Assembly: GCA_002298125.1 (NCBI GenBank) | Contig: DBMJ01000019.1 | Location: forward strand, 1-59,932 | Origin: Clostridium sp. UBA701 | GTDB taxonomy: Bacteria > Bacillota > Clostridia > Clostridiales > Clostridiaceae | DNA: 59,932 bases | Reading direction: 5' to 3' | In this document: piece after piece, positions 8,711 through 17,479 of the stretch | Layout of the letters: every line of letters begins with the position of its first letter | Numbering within the stretch: the stretch's first letter is position 1 | Notes under the pieces: model-generated | What the model was told of the DNA's origin: nothing | The model's database searches: none | The model's input: only the letters and a program-made list of their open reading frames with translations | Made by a program: the position numbers and the translations under genes

Positions 8711-8721
8711 CTTGTTTATTA

Positions 8722-9270
8722 CTATGCATGTGCTTTATGGCTTTTATCCCTTGACCTCATGGCTGAAATTACAAAGCCTATGAGTCCGAGAGCTATGATT
8801 AAATCCCCTATGCTTACCACTACAGAGGATATAAACTTGTAGGGGATAATGTCTCCAAGAAAGGCAAAGCGAGTATTTTCATTGATAAAGGAATATAACC
8901 CCTCTCTTACTACATCATTTGTTAAGCCTACGGATTTATATGCCTCAGAGGATACAGGCATAGCTCCTCCATTTGAGAAGATAGCTACTGCATTTAATAT
9001 AAAGCCTAGGGCCATAATCAAAATATAGGGGTTTTTTCTATTTAATAATGTAAAGACAAATAACAGTGTATACATAATAAGGTCAGCTATAAAGGTAGCA
9101 TTCTCTGCTCTTATAACACCCTTTCTGATTAACATGACTATGGCAAATTCAATTAAAAAGGCTATAGCTATTAAATACAGTCCCTTTACCTCAACATATT
9201 GGAGATTTTTCAGCCTGCCCTTAAATATATACCCTAAAACTAGGGCAAGAATTATTGCTTGTATAAACAT
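8722..9270 (-). CDS. DUF5317 membrane protein
   Basis: Protein of 182 residues with five hydrophobic segments and the NGGAMPVSSEAYKSVG stretch seen in DUF5317 proteins, followed by an extracellular-like loop and a last helix. Function is unknown. It begins four bases after the HD-GYP stop codon, so the two genes are almost certainly co-transcribed. The pairing suggests a membrane function linked to cyclic-di-GMP turnover, which is inference from position only. Confidence 0.75.
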   Translation of the reverse strand: MFIQAIILALVLGYIFKGRLKNLQYVEVKGLYLIAIAFLIEFAIVMLIRKGVIRAENATFIADLIMYTLLFVFTLLNRKNPYILIMALGFILNAVAIFSNGGAMPVSSEAYKSVGLTNDVVREGLYSFINENTRFAFLGDIIPYKFISSVVVSIGDLIIALGLIGFVISAMRSRDKSHKAHA

Positions 9271-9274
9271 GGAT

Positions 9275-10564
9275 TTATTTGCTCCCCTTTTTCTTTAACA
9301 CTTTTAGATAAGCTTCCACTACCTTAGGATGAAATTGAGTACCCTTGTTTTTTAGAAGCTCCCCAATTATTTCTTCCTCAGTTAAAGCTCCTCTATAAGG
9401 CCTGTCCGTCGCCATGGCATCCACAGAGTCCGCTAGCTGTATTATAAATATCTCAATGGGTATCTCATTATAATCCTTTCCCTCTGGATATCCCTTGCCA
9501 TCATATCTTTCATGATGATATTTTACGCAATTTAGCACCATACCCAGCTCTTTTATGTTTTTAAGGATATTGTAGCCTATAACTGGATGCTGCTTAATCA
9601 TTTCGTATTCTTCAAAGGTTAGCTTACCAGGCTTGTTTAAGATATTATCATCTATTCCAATCTTGCCCACATCGTGAAGCATGGCAGCCATAATAAGCTT
9701 ATCTATTTTAAACTGATTTAGTCTTAATTCCTTGGCTATAGTCTCTGTAAGCTCTGCTACACGCCTGGAGTGACCCTCTGTATATTTATCCCTGGCCTCC
9801 ATGGCATTCATAAGTACCTCAATGGTCTGAAGATAGGTGTTTTTTGAGCTTATGTATAATGAAAAGGTATAACGTAATAAAATAATTGGGAATAGTAGAA
9901 ATATTACCCCCAAATAACCATAAAGCTCAAACAGATAAGCCAGCAGCATACCAAAGGGTATCATTATTATAATATTTATAAAAACCAATCTGGCATTTAA
10001 TGCAAAGGAATAAAACAAGCCCTTCTTATTCATTATGGAATACATTATGGAGATAAAAAGGGTATTAGTAATAAAAAACACCAGTGAAAAGGCCACTATT
10101 GTGCCTATATTACTGCTTAAATTCTCTACTCCAAAGGAGCCCCCAAAGCCTATAAAGGCAAAGTTAGCATAAGCAATAGGCAGAGTTAAAATGCAATAAT
10201 TAAACAGGGTTCCATACCAGGGAGTATTAAAAATATGCTTATATACATCATTTGCCTTTAAGATTCTAATAGAGTATCCTAGTAAGAAAACCACCAATGT
10301 AGTAAAAGGGCCAAACAAAATATAAACTGCTGTGGTCACAGCAAAGGTAGTGCTAAAAGACATTGCCCTATAATAAACTGTAAAGGTTTCTGTCAATGCT
10401 ATCACTACTATAAAAAAGATCATGGTGAAAATATCTTGTGTGTTAACAACTATGTACTTTGCTTTAATAAAATATAAAAAGGACAAAAATGTAATGCTGT
10501 AAAGAAGTATAAAATATACCTTAAGTTTTGAAGGCAGATCCTTAAATGGCGGTTTTGTAAACAT
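9275..10564 (-). CDS. Membrane-anchored HD-GYP domain phosphodiesterase
   Basis: Protein of 429 residues. The first ~235 residues form a multi-helix membrane sensor of about eight hydrophobic segments. The C-terminal HD-GYP domain keeps HSRR, MLHDVGKIGI, NKPGKLT, KYHHERYDGKGYPEG and ADSVDAMATDRPYR, so the metal ligands and the GYP motif are intact. HD-GYP proteins hydrolyse cyclic di-GMP to GMP. The signal sensed by the membrane part is unknown. The ATG follows TAGGAGG. It is co-transcribed with the DUF5317 gene and lies just after the peptide/inverted-repeat region. Confidence 0.88.
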   Translation of the reverse strand: MFTKPPFKDLPSKLKVYFILLYSITFLSFLYFIKAKYIVVNTQDIFTMIFFIVVIALTETFTVYYRAMSFSTTFAVTTAVYILFGPFTTLVVFLLGYSIRILKANDVYKHIFNTPWYGTLFNYCILTLPIAYANFAFIGFGGSFGVENLSSNIGTIVAFSLVFFITNTLFISIMYSIMNKKGLFYSFALNARLVFINIIIMIPFGMLLAYLFELYGYLGVIFLLFPIILLRYTFSLYISSKNTYLQTIEVLMNAMEARDKYTEGHSRRVAELTETIAKELRLNQFKIDKLIMAAMLHDVGKIGIDDNILNKPGKLTFEEYEMIKQHPVIGYNILKNIKELGMVLNCVKYHHERYDGKGYPEGKDYNEIPIEIFIIQLADSVDAMATDRPYRGALTEEEIIGELLKNKGTQFHPKVVEAYLKVLKKKGSK

Positions 10565-10586
10565 CTTTTTCCTCCTATTATATAAA

Positions 10587-10828
10587 TAAAGGCCGATTGT
10601 TTAATTTAAAATCCTAATTCACTAACTCTTAAGTTATTCAGATATTAGAATACCCAAGAAACCTGAGAACCACCAGCTATTGCTAATGCAAGAATAGCTA
10701 ATAATATTGGAACTATTTTCTTCATTATAAATTCCCCCTCTGCGATTATTAACGAGGGTTTCGCTATTACTCGTCATATTATTACTCCGCTTAGGGCTAA
10801 CAATCCTTTAATTATTAATCGGCCTTTA
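10587..10828 (-). repeat. Long inverted repeat enclosing a peptide gene; candidate structured RNA
   Basis: A perfect 11-bp pair, AAAGGCCGATT (10588-10598) and AATCGGCCTTT (10817-10827), extendable by one base, flanks a 220-base interior that holds a 26-codon gene. On the minus strand the peptide's Shine-Dalgarno AGAGGGGG can pair with an upstream CCCTC (10754-10758). That CCCTC overlaps a CTCGT (10752-10756) able to pair with ACGAG (10770-10774). The two pairings exclude each other, one hiding and one freeing the ribosome site. No known riboswitch class was recognised. Confidence 0.5.
10645..10725 (-). CDS. 26-residue hydrophobic peptide with signal-like sequence
   Basis: Short gene reading MKKIVPILLAILALAIAGG and then seven residues ending in WVF. 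It has a two-lysine N-terminus and one hydrophobic segment, like a signal peptide or small membrane peptide. AGAGGGGG stands seven bases before the ATG, better than expected by chance. It has no cysteine, so it is not an AgrD-type thiolactone precursor. It lies between an unknown gene and the HD-GYP gene in the same direction. It could be a membrane peptide, a pheromone precursor or a leader peptide; I cannot decide. Confidence 0.5.
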   Translation of the reverse strand: MKKIVPILLAILALAIAGGSQVSWVF

Positions 10829-10836
10829 CTTTCAAG

Positions 10837-11454
10837 TTATGAGCTGCTCTTTTGTATTCTTCTATTTATGGCGCTTAAGCTTGCTTTTACAATTGCTTCA
10901 TTTAAATCATTTTTTACTACAGCTGAGCCCACCATAGTTTCTTCTATGCCATTGTTTAGAATGCTTATTAATACAGAAACAAAGGTTACCCTATGATTTT
11001 CTGTAACAATAACATCAATTACTTCAAATATAGAAGCTTGTCCTAAAATTTTCTCAATAACTCTCATGGTGGTGTCTGCTATAATCTTTCTTTGATTTGA
11101 TAGTGTCTTTATCCCCTTCTCCGTAACAGAGTACTCCTCCTCCTCATAATTAAGAGTAACAGTACATTCTGCCATGTTTCCTGAGGTCTTAAGTGATATT
11201 CCATCAAACACTATCCTCTTTAATTTTTCATCATATTCTGTCTGGATTTGAGCAACACTAATAATTTTTCGATCTATTTTATAATTATAAGAGGTCAATA
11301 ATACCGTTTCAATATCTCTTACAATTTGCTTTGGTGAACGAAAATTGTTGGCCAAAATATGAAGCTCCGATAGCTCATTATTATCTAATACCACTTTGGA
11401 GTTTATTACTCCATCAATTTTATTAATTGCTTCCTGAAACACCATATAATCCAT
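10837..11454 (-). CDS. Protein of unknown function
   Basis: Soluble-looking protein of 205 residues, with no membrane segment and no motif I recognise. The C-terminal half (about 115-205) has mixed helix and strand with VIDVIVTENHRVTFVSVLISILNNGIEETMVGSAVVKNDLNEAIVKASLSAINRRI. It resembles a small alpha/beta dimerisation or ligand-binding fold repeated in halves. The ATG (MDYMVFQEA) follows AAGGGG at eight bases. Its stop lies nine bases before the inverted repeat with the peptide gene, so it probably heads the unit that continues into HD-GYP and DUF5317. Confidence 0.6.
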   Translation of the reverse strand: MDYMVFQEAINKIDGVINSKVVLDNNELSELHILANNFRSPKQIVRDIETVLLTSYNYKIDRKIISVAQIQTEYDEKLKRIVFDGISLKTSGNMAECTVTLNYEEEEYSVTEKGIKTLSNQRKIIADTTMRVIEKILGQASIFEVIDVIVTENHRVTFVSVLISILNNGIEETMVGSAVVKNDLNEAIVKASLSAINRRIQKSSS

Positions 11455-11661
11455 CTCTCATACCCCTTTGTCTAATATACATAAATTATATCACCCAATA
11501 TGGCATAAAACAACATATTAATGGAAAATATTTTAAGTTCTTCATTAAAATACATTTTTTGAAGCATATGGTTGGATTTCTTGCCTTAAGCTGACTATAT
11601 AAGGGTTATAAGGAAATTAAAATGGAAAATATCCCAGCAATAGCTACCATTTTCATTCATT

Positions 11662-11688
11662 AAGAAAAAAAGCCCCTTTTCAGGGACT
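11662..11688 (-). terminator. Terminator of the lactate dehydrogenase operon
   Basis: On the minus strand AGTCCC pairs with GGGGCT (one G-U pair) around TGAAAA, followed by seven T. It lies ten bases after the lctD stop. Confidence 0.75.
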
Positions 11689-11697
11689 ATACTCTTT

Positions 11698-13095
11698 CTA
11701 GAACACCTTTCCTGGGTTTAATATATTTTTAGGGTCCATGGTTAGCTTAATCCCTTTCATAATGTTTAGAACAGTGGGGGAAAGGGCTTCATTAAGATAG
11801 GGCTTCTTAGCAAAGCCAATACCATGTTCTCCAGATACCTGCCCCTTTAATTCTCTCGCCTTCTTATACATACACTCCATTACATCATGAAGCTTTCTAT
11901 TCCATATTTCTTCAGTCAGGTCATCTCTTAAAATATATATGTGGAGATTTCCATCCCCTGCATGTCCAAAGCTTCTTATCCTAATAGAAAATTCCTTCTC
12001 TAATTCATGAGTGAATTTTACAAACTCAGCTACGCTATTTCTTGGAACCACTACGTCCACTTCATCCATTTCCGTGGTGGAAGCTTTAATTGCTTCTAAA
12101 AAGGCCCCCCTGGCAGACCATATAGCTTCCTGCCTCTCCTCTGTATCGGATATATATACGTCTAAGGCACCTGCCTTTAAGCATATGTCGGCAGCACCTT
12201 CATAGCTTCTCTCTACCTCCTCTTTACTGTTTCCGTCGAAGGTTAAAAGTAAATAGGCATCGGAGGAGCTGTCTGGAAATTTCTTTCCTAGGAACTCCTC
12301 TGCAGCAAGTATTGCGGCTCTTTGCATAAACTCTATGGCTGTGGGAACAGCTTTAGACTTTATTATACTGGGTACTGTTTCAATGGCCGCCTCCAAGCTT
12401 GGAAAAGGTATTAAAAGACTAATAGCCTTCTTGGGCAGAGGCAATAGCTTTAGTATGGCCTTTGTAACTATGGCAAGTGTGCCCTCTGAGCCAACTATAA
12501 GCTCCTTCAGGCTGTAGCCTGAGCTGTTTTTTACTACCTTTCCTCCAAGCTCCACTATTTCACCGTTTGCAAGCACTGCCTGAAGTCCTCTTACATAGTC
12601 TCTGGTAACACCATACTTAACTGCTCTCATACCACCTGCATTGGTACTTATATTTCCTCCAATAGTGGCAGTCTTTTCACCAGGATCTGGAGGGTAAAAA
12701 AGCTCCCTCTCCTGCACATACTTTGAAATATCCATAAGCAGTACCCCTGGCTCCACGGTGAGGGTTAAATTCTCTTCATCAAGCTCTAGAATCCTATTCA
12801 TCCTGCTTAGATCAAGCACTATTCCTCCCTCTATAGGCACTGCCGCTCCTACCAGGCCTGTTCCTGAACCCCTTGGAGTTACTGCAATGGTATTTTCATA
12901 GGCGTATTTCATTATAGCGGACACTTCTTCCGCAGTTATAGCCTGCACTACCAGCTCCGGCAGCTTCCTCACTGCCCCAAGCTCATCGTGACTATAATCC
13001 TCGTTGATATTATCACCAAATAAAACCCTTTCACCATCACCTATAACTGACAATATATATTGAATATCCTCATTACTAATTTTCTTATAGCTCAT
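11698..13095 (-). CDS. lctD: FAD-linked lactate dehydrogenase subunit of the bifurcating Lct complex
   Basis: Flavoprotein of 465 residues in the GlcD/D-lactate dehydrogenase family. The FAD_binding_4 domain (about 40-215) contains PRGSGTGLVGAAVPIEGGIVLDLSRMN and GGNISTNAGGMRAVKYGVTRDYVRGL. The C-terminal FAD-oxidase domain ends with SFGHAGDGNLHIYI and GEHGIGFAKK, which carry the conserved histidines. It directly follows the two Etf genes, overlapping lctC by 11 bases. That matches the electron-bifurcating lactate dehydrogenase of Acetobacterium woodii, which oxidises lactate with NAD+ while reduced ferredoxin is consumed. Glycolate as substrate cannot be excluded. Confidence 0.88.
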   Translation of the reverse strand: MSYKKISNEDIQYILSVIGDGERVLFGDNINEDYSHDELGAVRKLPELVVQAITAEEVSAIMKYAYENTIAVTPRGSGTGLVGAAVPIEGGIVLDLSRMNRILELDEENLTLTVEPGVLLMDISKYVQERELFYPPDPGEKTATIGGNISTNAGGMRAVKYGVTRDYVRGLQAVLANGEIVELGGKVVKNSSGYSLKELIVGSEGTLAIVTKAILKLLPLPKKAISLLIPFPSLEAAIETVPSIIKSKAVPTAIEFMQRAAILAAEEFLGKKFPDSSSDAYLLLTFDGNSKEEVERSYEGAADICLKAGALDVYISDTEERQEAIWSARGAFLEAIKASTTEMDEVDVVVPRNSVAEFVKFTHELEKEFSIRIRSFGHAGDGNLHIYILRDDLTEEIWNRKLHDVMECMYKKARELKGQVSGEHGIGFAKKPYLNEALSPTVLNIMKGIKLTMDPKNILNPGKVF

Positions 13096-14281
13096 AGCCT
13101 ACCCCCCTCTTTATAGCTTCAATAAGCTGCGGTATTATTTCGTAGATATCTCCCACTATTCCATAATGGGCTATCTTAAAGATGGGTGCCTTTTCATCCT
13201 TGTTTATGGCAAATATATATTCAGAATTATTCATTCCCGCTGTAAATTGTACGGCTCCAGATACTCCGCAGGTAATAATAAGCTTTGGGCGAACAGTCCT
13301 TCCGCTTAGACCTACCTGCCTTTTCGCATCACAAAAGCCTGCTTCAATAAGCGGCCTAGTCACCGCCACCTCTCCGCCTAAAAGCTGTGCCAGCTCCCTT
13401 ACCATATCCATATCCTTTTCAGACTTAATGGCTCTCCCTGCTACCACTATGACCTCTGCATCAGAAATGCCAGTCTCTTTTTCCTTTTGTATAACCTTTA
13501 ACACCTCTATATTTGAGTGAAGCCTTTGCTTTTCAATGCTGCAAACTGTCACTTTACCAGAGGGCTCCTCACTTCTACCTGGTGCAGACATTACCTTATA
13601 TCTCACTGTAGCAAGCTGTGGTCTGCTGTTGGGGGTAACTATCTGAGCCATTATGTTTCCTCCAAAGGCAGGTCTTATCTGAACTAAATCCGTATTTTCC
13701 TTAATATCAAGCACAGTACAATCTGCAGTAAGTCCTGTTCTAAACCTGGCAGCTACCCTTGGAGCCAGTGACCTTCCCACAGTAGTTGCTCCCACTAGTA
13801 CTGCCGCTGGCTTTATTGAACTAATAAAGTCTTCAAACACCGCTGTATAGGGTTCAATTCTAAAATCCTTTAAGGCTTCATCATCATATACCATTACCTC
13901 ATCCACTCCGTAGTGTAGCAGCTCCCTTGCCTTTTCCGTTATATTGTAACCCATAAATAGGCAGTAAACTGGATGATTAACCTTACGACCAAGCTCTCTG
14001 GCCTTTCCTATAAGCTCCAAGGTTACAGGGTGTATTTCCCCCTCCAGATGGTCTACATATACAGCAATACCCCTCCACTTACTCTTGTCTATGCACTTTA
14101 CTTCTTCCTCTATATATTCTACTGCTCCTACAGGTCCTTTTTTCACACAGAGTCTGCACATCCTGCAGCCAGAATTTATTTCAAGCCTGCCCTCCCTATT
14201 CTCCATGGCACCAAAGGGACATATGGCAAGGAGCTTTTCTATATCAACTATTTTTTCTTGATTAACAATTAACTTAGCCAT
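13085..14281 (-). CDS. lctC: Electron transfer flavoprotein alpha subunit with ferredoxin domain (Lct complex)
   Basis: Protein of 398 residues, longer than an ordinary EtfA (~320) because of an N-terminal iron-sulfur module. Cys21 (CPFGA) and Cys39, 42 and 45 (CRMCRLCVKKGP) would hold one [4Fe-4S] cluster. The Etf alpha domain follows, with the C-terminal FAD site GLSGRTVRPKLIITCGVSG and the IAHYGIVGDIYEIIPQLIEA tail. The extra ferredoxin domain is the feature of LctC and related bifurcating Etf proteins. Its stop overlaps the lctD start, which suggests translational coupling. Confidence 0.9.
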   Translation of the reverse strand: MAKLIVNQEKIVDIEKLLAICPFGAMENREGRLEINSGCRMCRLCVKKGPVGAVEYIEEEVKCIDKSKWRGIAVYVDHLEGEIHPVTLELIGKARELGRKVNHPVYCLFMGYNITEKARELLHYGVDEVMVYDDEALKDFRIEPYTAVFEDFISSIKPAAVLVGATTVGRSLAPRVAARFRTGLTADCTVLDIKENTDLVQIRPAFGGNIMAQIVTPNSRPQLATVRYKVMSAPGRSEEPSGKVTVCSIEKQRLHSNIEVLKVIQKEKETGISDAEVIVVAGRAIKSEKDMDMVRELAQLLGGEVAVTRPLIEAGFCDAKRQVGLSGRTVRPKLIITCGVSGAVQFTAGMNNSEYIFAINKDEKAPIFKIAHYGIVGDIYEIIPQLIEAIKRGVGYEL

Positions 14282-14310
14282 GCTCTTCCTCCAATCAAAC
14301 TATTTATATG

Positions 14311-15099
14311 TTAAAGCAGCTTAAGATTATTTAACTTGTCCATAAACCTCTTAGAAAGCTCCTTGCTGTCACCCTTCCAAAGCTCTCTATGCTCATTTAC
14401 CTCAGGTGGAAAAATCCTTTCTACCTGAGTGGGAGATCCATTAAGCCCATATCTTTTTTCATCCTGGTCTTCAAAGTCCTTTAAGCTTATGATGCCTATT
14501 TCTCTATTAGCAGTTTCAAGCTTCTTTCTATAGGATGGGAGCCTTGGCGGATATATATCCTTATCTACTGTTATTAAGCAAGGGTATTTTACCTCAACTA
14601 TTTCAATGGTATCAGGCATATCCATCTCTAGTATTATGGACTCTTCTTTAAGCTCTACAATTTTTCTCACGTTAGCCACATGGGTGATTCCTAAGTATTC
14701 TGCCATTTCAGGGCCTACCTGAGCTGTATCACCATCCGTGGTCTGCTTTCCGCAAATAATAAGAGAAAAGTCACCCAGCTTTCTTACCCCTTGGGAAAGG
14801 GTATAGGAGGTGGCTAAAACGTCTGCTCCTGCAAACCTTCTGTCAGATATCAGCACTCCTTCATCTGCACCAAGGCTGTAGGCTTCACTTATTACCTCCT
14901 TGGCCTGAGGAGGTCCCATGCTTATTACCTTTATGGTGGCGTTTAGCTTCTCCTTTATTCTTAAAGCAGCTTCTAGTGCATACAAATCATAGGGGTTCAT
15001 CTTGGAATCTATGCCATCCCTTTTTAATACTCCTGTAACTTCATCTACCTCAACCTTGGAGGTACCTGGTACTTGCTTAATACAAACTAAAATATTCAT
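14311..15099 (-). CDS. lctB: Electron transfer flavoprotein beta subunit (Lct complex)
   Basis: EtfB of 262 residues with the typical start MNILVCIKQVPGTSKVEVD, the nucleotide-binding GKQTTDGDTAQVGPEMAEYLG, and the VEVKYPCLITVDKDIYPPRLPSYRKKL signature. In bifurcating Etf pairs this subunit holds the FAD where electrons are split. It is first in the lctB-lctC-lctD operon, with a strong AGGAGG site. The operator at 15134 lies between its presumed promoter and start codon, so the FadR-type regulator probably controls it. Confidence 0.9.
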   Translation of the reverse strand: MNILVCIKQVPGTSKVEVDEVTGVLKRDGIDSKMNPYDLYALEAALRIKEKLNATIKVISMGPPQAKEVISEAYSLGADEGVLISDRRFAGADVLATSYTLSQGVRKLGDFSLIICGKQTTDGDTAQVGPEMAEYLGITHVANVRKIVELKEESIILEMDMPDTIEIVEVKYPCLITVDKDIYPPRLPSYRKKLETANREIGIISLKDFEDQDEKRYGLNGSPTQVERIFPPEVNEHRELWKGDSKELSKRFMDKLNNLKLL

Positions 15100-15133
15100 A
15101 TTCCTTCCTCCTAGCTATTCCTACGCCCTTTAA

Positions 15134-15152
15134 AAATTGGCCTTACCAATTT
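15134..15152 (-). promoter_or_regulatory. Operator for a PdhR/LldR-like GntR regulator
   Basis: AAATTGG (15134-15140) and CCAATTT (15146-15152) form a perfect palindrome around CCTTA. The pattern ATTGG-N5-CCAAT is that of FadR-subfamily regulators of lactate and pyruvate genes such as LldR and PdhR. It lies 35 bases upstream of lctB. The regulator gene is next door at 15272. Confidence 0.75.
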
Positions 15153-15225
15153 TGATAAAATAATAATAGCACATGCTATAGAATATTTCTACAATAGTTA
15201 TATTCTTAACACAGCTTAATAATTT

Positions 15226-15264
15226 CTCAAAAACAAATGCACCCCTTCACAATAAGGAGTGCAA
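15226..15264 (-). terminator. Terminator of the GntR regulator gene
   Basis: On the minus strand GCACTCCTT pairs with AAGGGGTGC (one G-U pair) around six bases, followed by ATTTGTTTTTG. It separates the regulator transcript from lctB. Confidence 0.75.
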
Positions 15265-15271
15265 AATTCAT

Positions 15272-15958
15272 CTAAATATTTTCATGAATCAATCTAAAAT
15301 GCTCTCTCATGACGTTATAAGCCTTAGCGGTATCTTTATCTCTTAAGGCCTCATAGATAAGCTCATGGTTCTTGGTAAGTCTAACTCTATTAGCTTCATC
15401 TGCTAATATCTTCTCTCTGGAATCCTTAATAAGTTCATCAATAAGCTGAGATATTACAGAAAGAACGTTTATAATTATTTTATTCCTTGAAGCCTTTGCT
15501 ATAGTATAATGAAATTTCTTATCCAGCTGCACATTTAGTACCTCACTGGTACAGCCTTTCATATCCACTAATATTTTTTCCAGCTGTTTAAGCTCCCCCA
15601 CAGTAATCTTTTTTGAAGCCTGAACTACCGTCTGCAGCTCTAGGGCCTCTCTTATCTCCAAAATATCTTGAGTATTGCTGTCCTCTAAAATAAACATCAT
15701 AGACAGAGGCTCAAAAAGGCTGTCTTCAAAGCTTTCCTTTATATAATTTCCCGCCCCCTGCCTGCACTCCACCAGCCCAATGACCTCCAATGCCCTAATG
15801 GCTTCTCGTATGGAGGCTCTGCTCAGTTTAAGCTGCTCTGCCAGGTCTCTTTCTGTAGGAAGCTTATCTCCTTTTTTTAAAATACCCAAAGATATTCTAT
15901 TTTTAATCTCTTCAACTATGAGTTCATAGACCTTGGTTTCTTTTGTAGGAGTATCCAT
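15272..15958 (-). CDS. FadR-subfamily GntR transcriptional regulator of the lactate operon
   Basis: Regulator of 228 residues. The winged helix (about 8-75) has KGDKLPTERDLAEQLKLSRASIREAIRALEVIGLVECRQGAGNYI. The C-terminal FCD ligand domain (about 95-220) has EIREALELQTV and the metal-binding type residues FHYTIAKASRN and HELIYEALRDKD. It sits just upstream of lctBCD on the same strand, as the regulator gene does in the A. woodii lactate locus. The palindrome at 15134 is its likely binding site. It probably represses without lactate. The start is backed by GGGGGG. Confidence 0.88.
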   Translation of the reverse strand: MDTPTKETKVYELIVEEIKNRISLGILKKGDKLPTERDLAEQLKLSRASIREAIRALEVIGLVECRQGAGNYIKESFEDSLFEPLSMMFILEDSNTQDILEIREALELQTVVQASKKITVGELKQLEKILVDMKGCTSEVLNVQLDKKFHYTIAKASRNKIIINVLSVISQLIDELIKDSREKILADEANRVRLTKNHELIYEALRDKDTAKAYNVMREHFRLIHENI

Positions 15959-15997
15959 AATAATCCCCCCTGTTAGCTTAATAGTATTTACTATACC

Positions 15998-17353
15998 CTA
16001 AAATTGTTTTCCTGTATACCCGTGGACAAGTTTTGTAAATGAGTCCTTCTCCTCTTTGCTGCTAAAGGCTGACAGCGGTATTGCAAAGGCATCTGAGCTA
16101 CTCTCCATCTGAATATTCCAGGATAGAATATAATCCATAATGCAGACAAGGCTATAGCTAGCACTGTGAAAAAAGGTGAAATCCTCCCCTCTTTGAGAGA
16201 AAAGTACACACAGTTTAACTCTATCTTCAAACTTTTCTTTAAATTTTTTCAGGCTCCTGCTTTCTACATTGTCCTCAGATTTAACCTCCACAGGGATAAT
16301 ATCATTTTCACGTTGAATTAGAAAATCAACCTCATAGCGTGGATTTTCTACAGACCAATAGCGTGGTGTTGCTTCAAATTGGTTCTTAAGAGCCTGTAAC
16401 ACATAGTTTTCGCTGATAGCTCCTTTGAACTCTGTAAATAAGCGATTACCCTCGCCAAAAGCTGATGGTGCGAGCAATGATAAACGACGAAGTAAACCAA
16501 CATCCACCAAGTACAGTTTGAAGGCTGATAAGTCATCATAAGCTGAAATTGGTAGCCCTGGTGCGGTACTGCGATAGATCTTGCTGACTAAATTTGCATC
16601 AACGAGCCACTGCAGCGCATCCTCATATTCTCTTGCTCTAGCACCTTCCTTGACTACCTTGTATAGAAACTTTTTGTTTTCTCTAGCAAGCTGTGATGGA
16701 ATTGATTTCCACACCATTGATATTTTGGTGAAATCCTTTGGATCCGGGTGCTTGGCAAAATCACGCTCATATGCACCGAGAATGTTGGAAAGCACAGTTT
16801 GCATTTGTTCCACATCCCGCTCCTGAGTCCACGTCTTCACTGATTCAGGCATTCCACCTGTAATATAATACATTTTAAGCTTTTCGTAAAGTGGATTAAA
16901 AAAGGCATCCGGAATGGTTTCAATTTCATTCATAGAATTTAGGTAATTTACAAGAATATCGTCACCATTTGCCATTAAAAATTCTGTAAAAGTCATGGGA
17001 TTAATCTGCATAAAATCCACCATACCCACTGGGAAGGAAGATGGCTTTGCAAGTGCAATACCAAGCAATGAACCTGCACAGGCAACATGGTATTCATTTG
17101 CATTTTCATAGAAATATTTTAGGCTGTTTAGGACATTTTGGCAGTCCTGTACCTCGTCAAAAATAATCAAGGTTTCTTTTGGAAGGACCTTTTGACCACT
17201 TACAAGCATTAAATTTTGCAAAATACGGTGAACATCCTTTGTGGTTTCAAAGAATTGTTTGTATTCTTAGTGTTCGTCAAAGTTAAAGTAGGCAACATTA
17301 TTATAATAACGTTTGCCAAATTCCCTTAATATCAATCGTTCCATATAGCTCAT
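15998..17353 (-). pseudogene. Broken AAA_14/DUF4143 ATPase
   Basis: The readable part from 17221 down encodes 407 residues: Walker B ETLIIFDEVQDC, the AGSLLGIA sensor region, the central TGGMPESV region and a C-terminal nuclease-like YEVDFLIQRENDIIPVEVKSED. The Walker A segment is missing. Upstream, the same frame reads LREFGKRYYNNVAYFNFDEH, normal for the family just after Walker A, and then hits a TAA at 17267-17269. The gene therefore has lost its N-terminus and carries an internal stop. It is an acquired, decayed relative of the neighbouring ATPase family and overlaps no other gene. Confidence 0.8.
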
Positions 17354-17416
17354 CTCTTTTAATAGAAAATTATGAGCGTACATTACATTTTTATAATATA
17401 TAATGCAATGTATACT

Positions 17417-17442
17417 TTACATTATTCTTAACAATAATGTAA
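17417..17442. promoter_or_regulatory. Perfect palindrome upstream of the intact ATPase gene
   Basis: TTACATTATT (17417-17426) and AATAATGTAA (17433-17442) form a perfect 10-bp inverted repeat with a six-base centre, 38 bases before the gene at 17480. There is no T-run, so an operator is more likely than a terminator. Confidence 0.4.
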
Positions 17443-17479
17443 TATAGATTTAAAATCTAATTGAAACGGGGGTGCCCAT

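Noticed and set aside
8197..8754. Plus-strand open frame of 185 codons opposite the CNNM/CorC gene
   Set aside because: Antisense shadow of a well-supported gene, crossing its promoter region and running into the next gene's terminator.
10645..10725. AgrD-type autoinducer peptide
   Set aside because: There is no cysteine for a thiolactone ring and no AgrB-like protease gene nearby.
10587..10828. Cyclic di-GMP riboswitch next to the HD-GYP gene
   Set aside because: The gene context is tempting, but the conserved aptamer sequences of class I and class II are not present.
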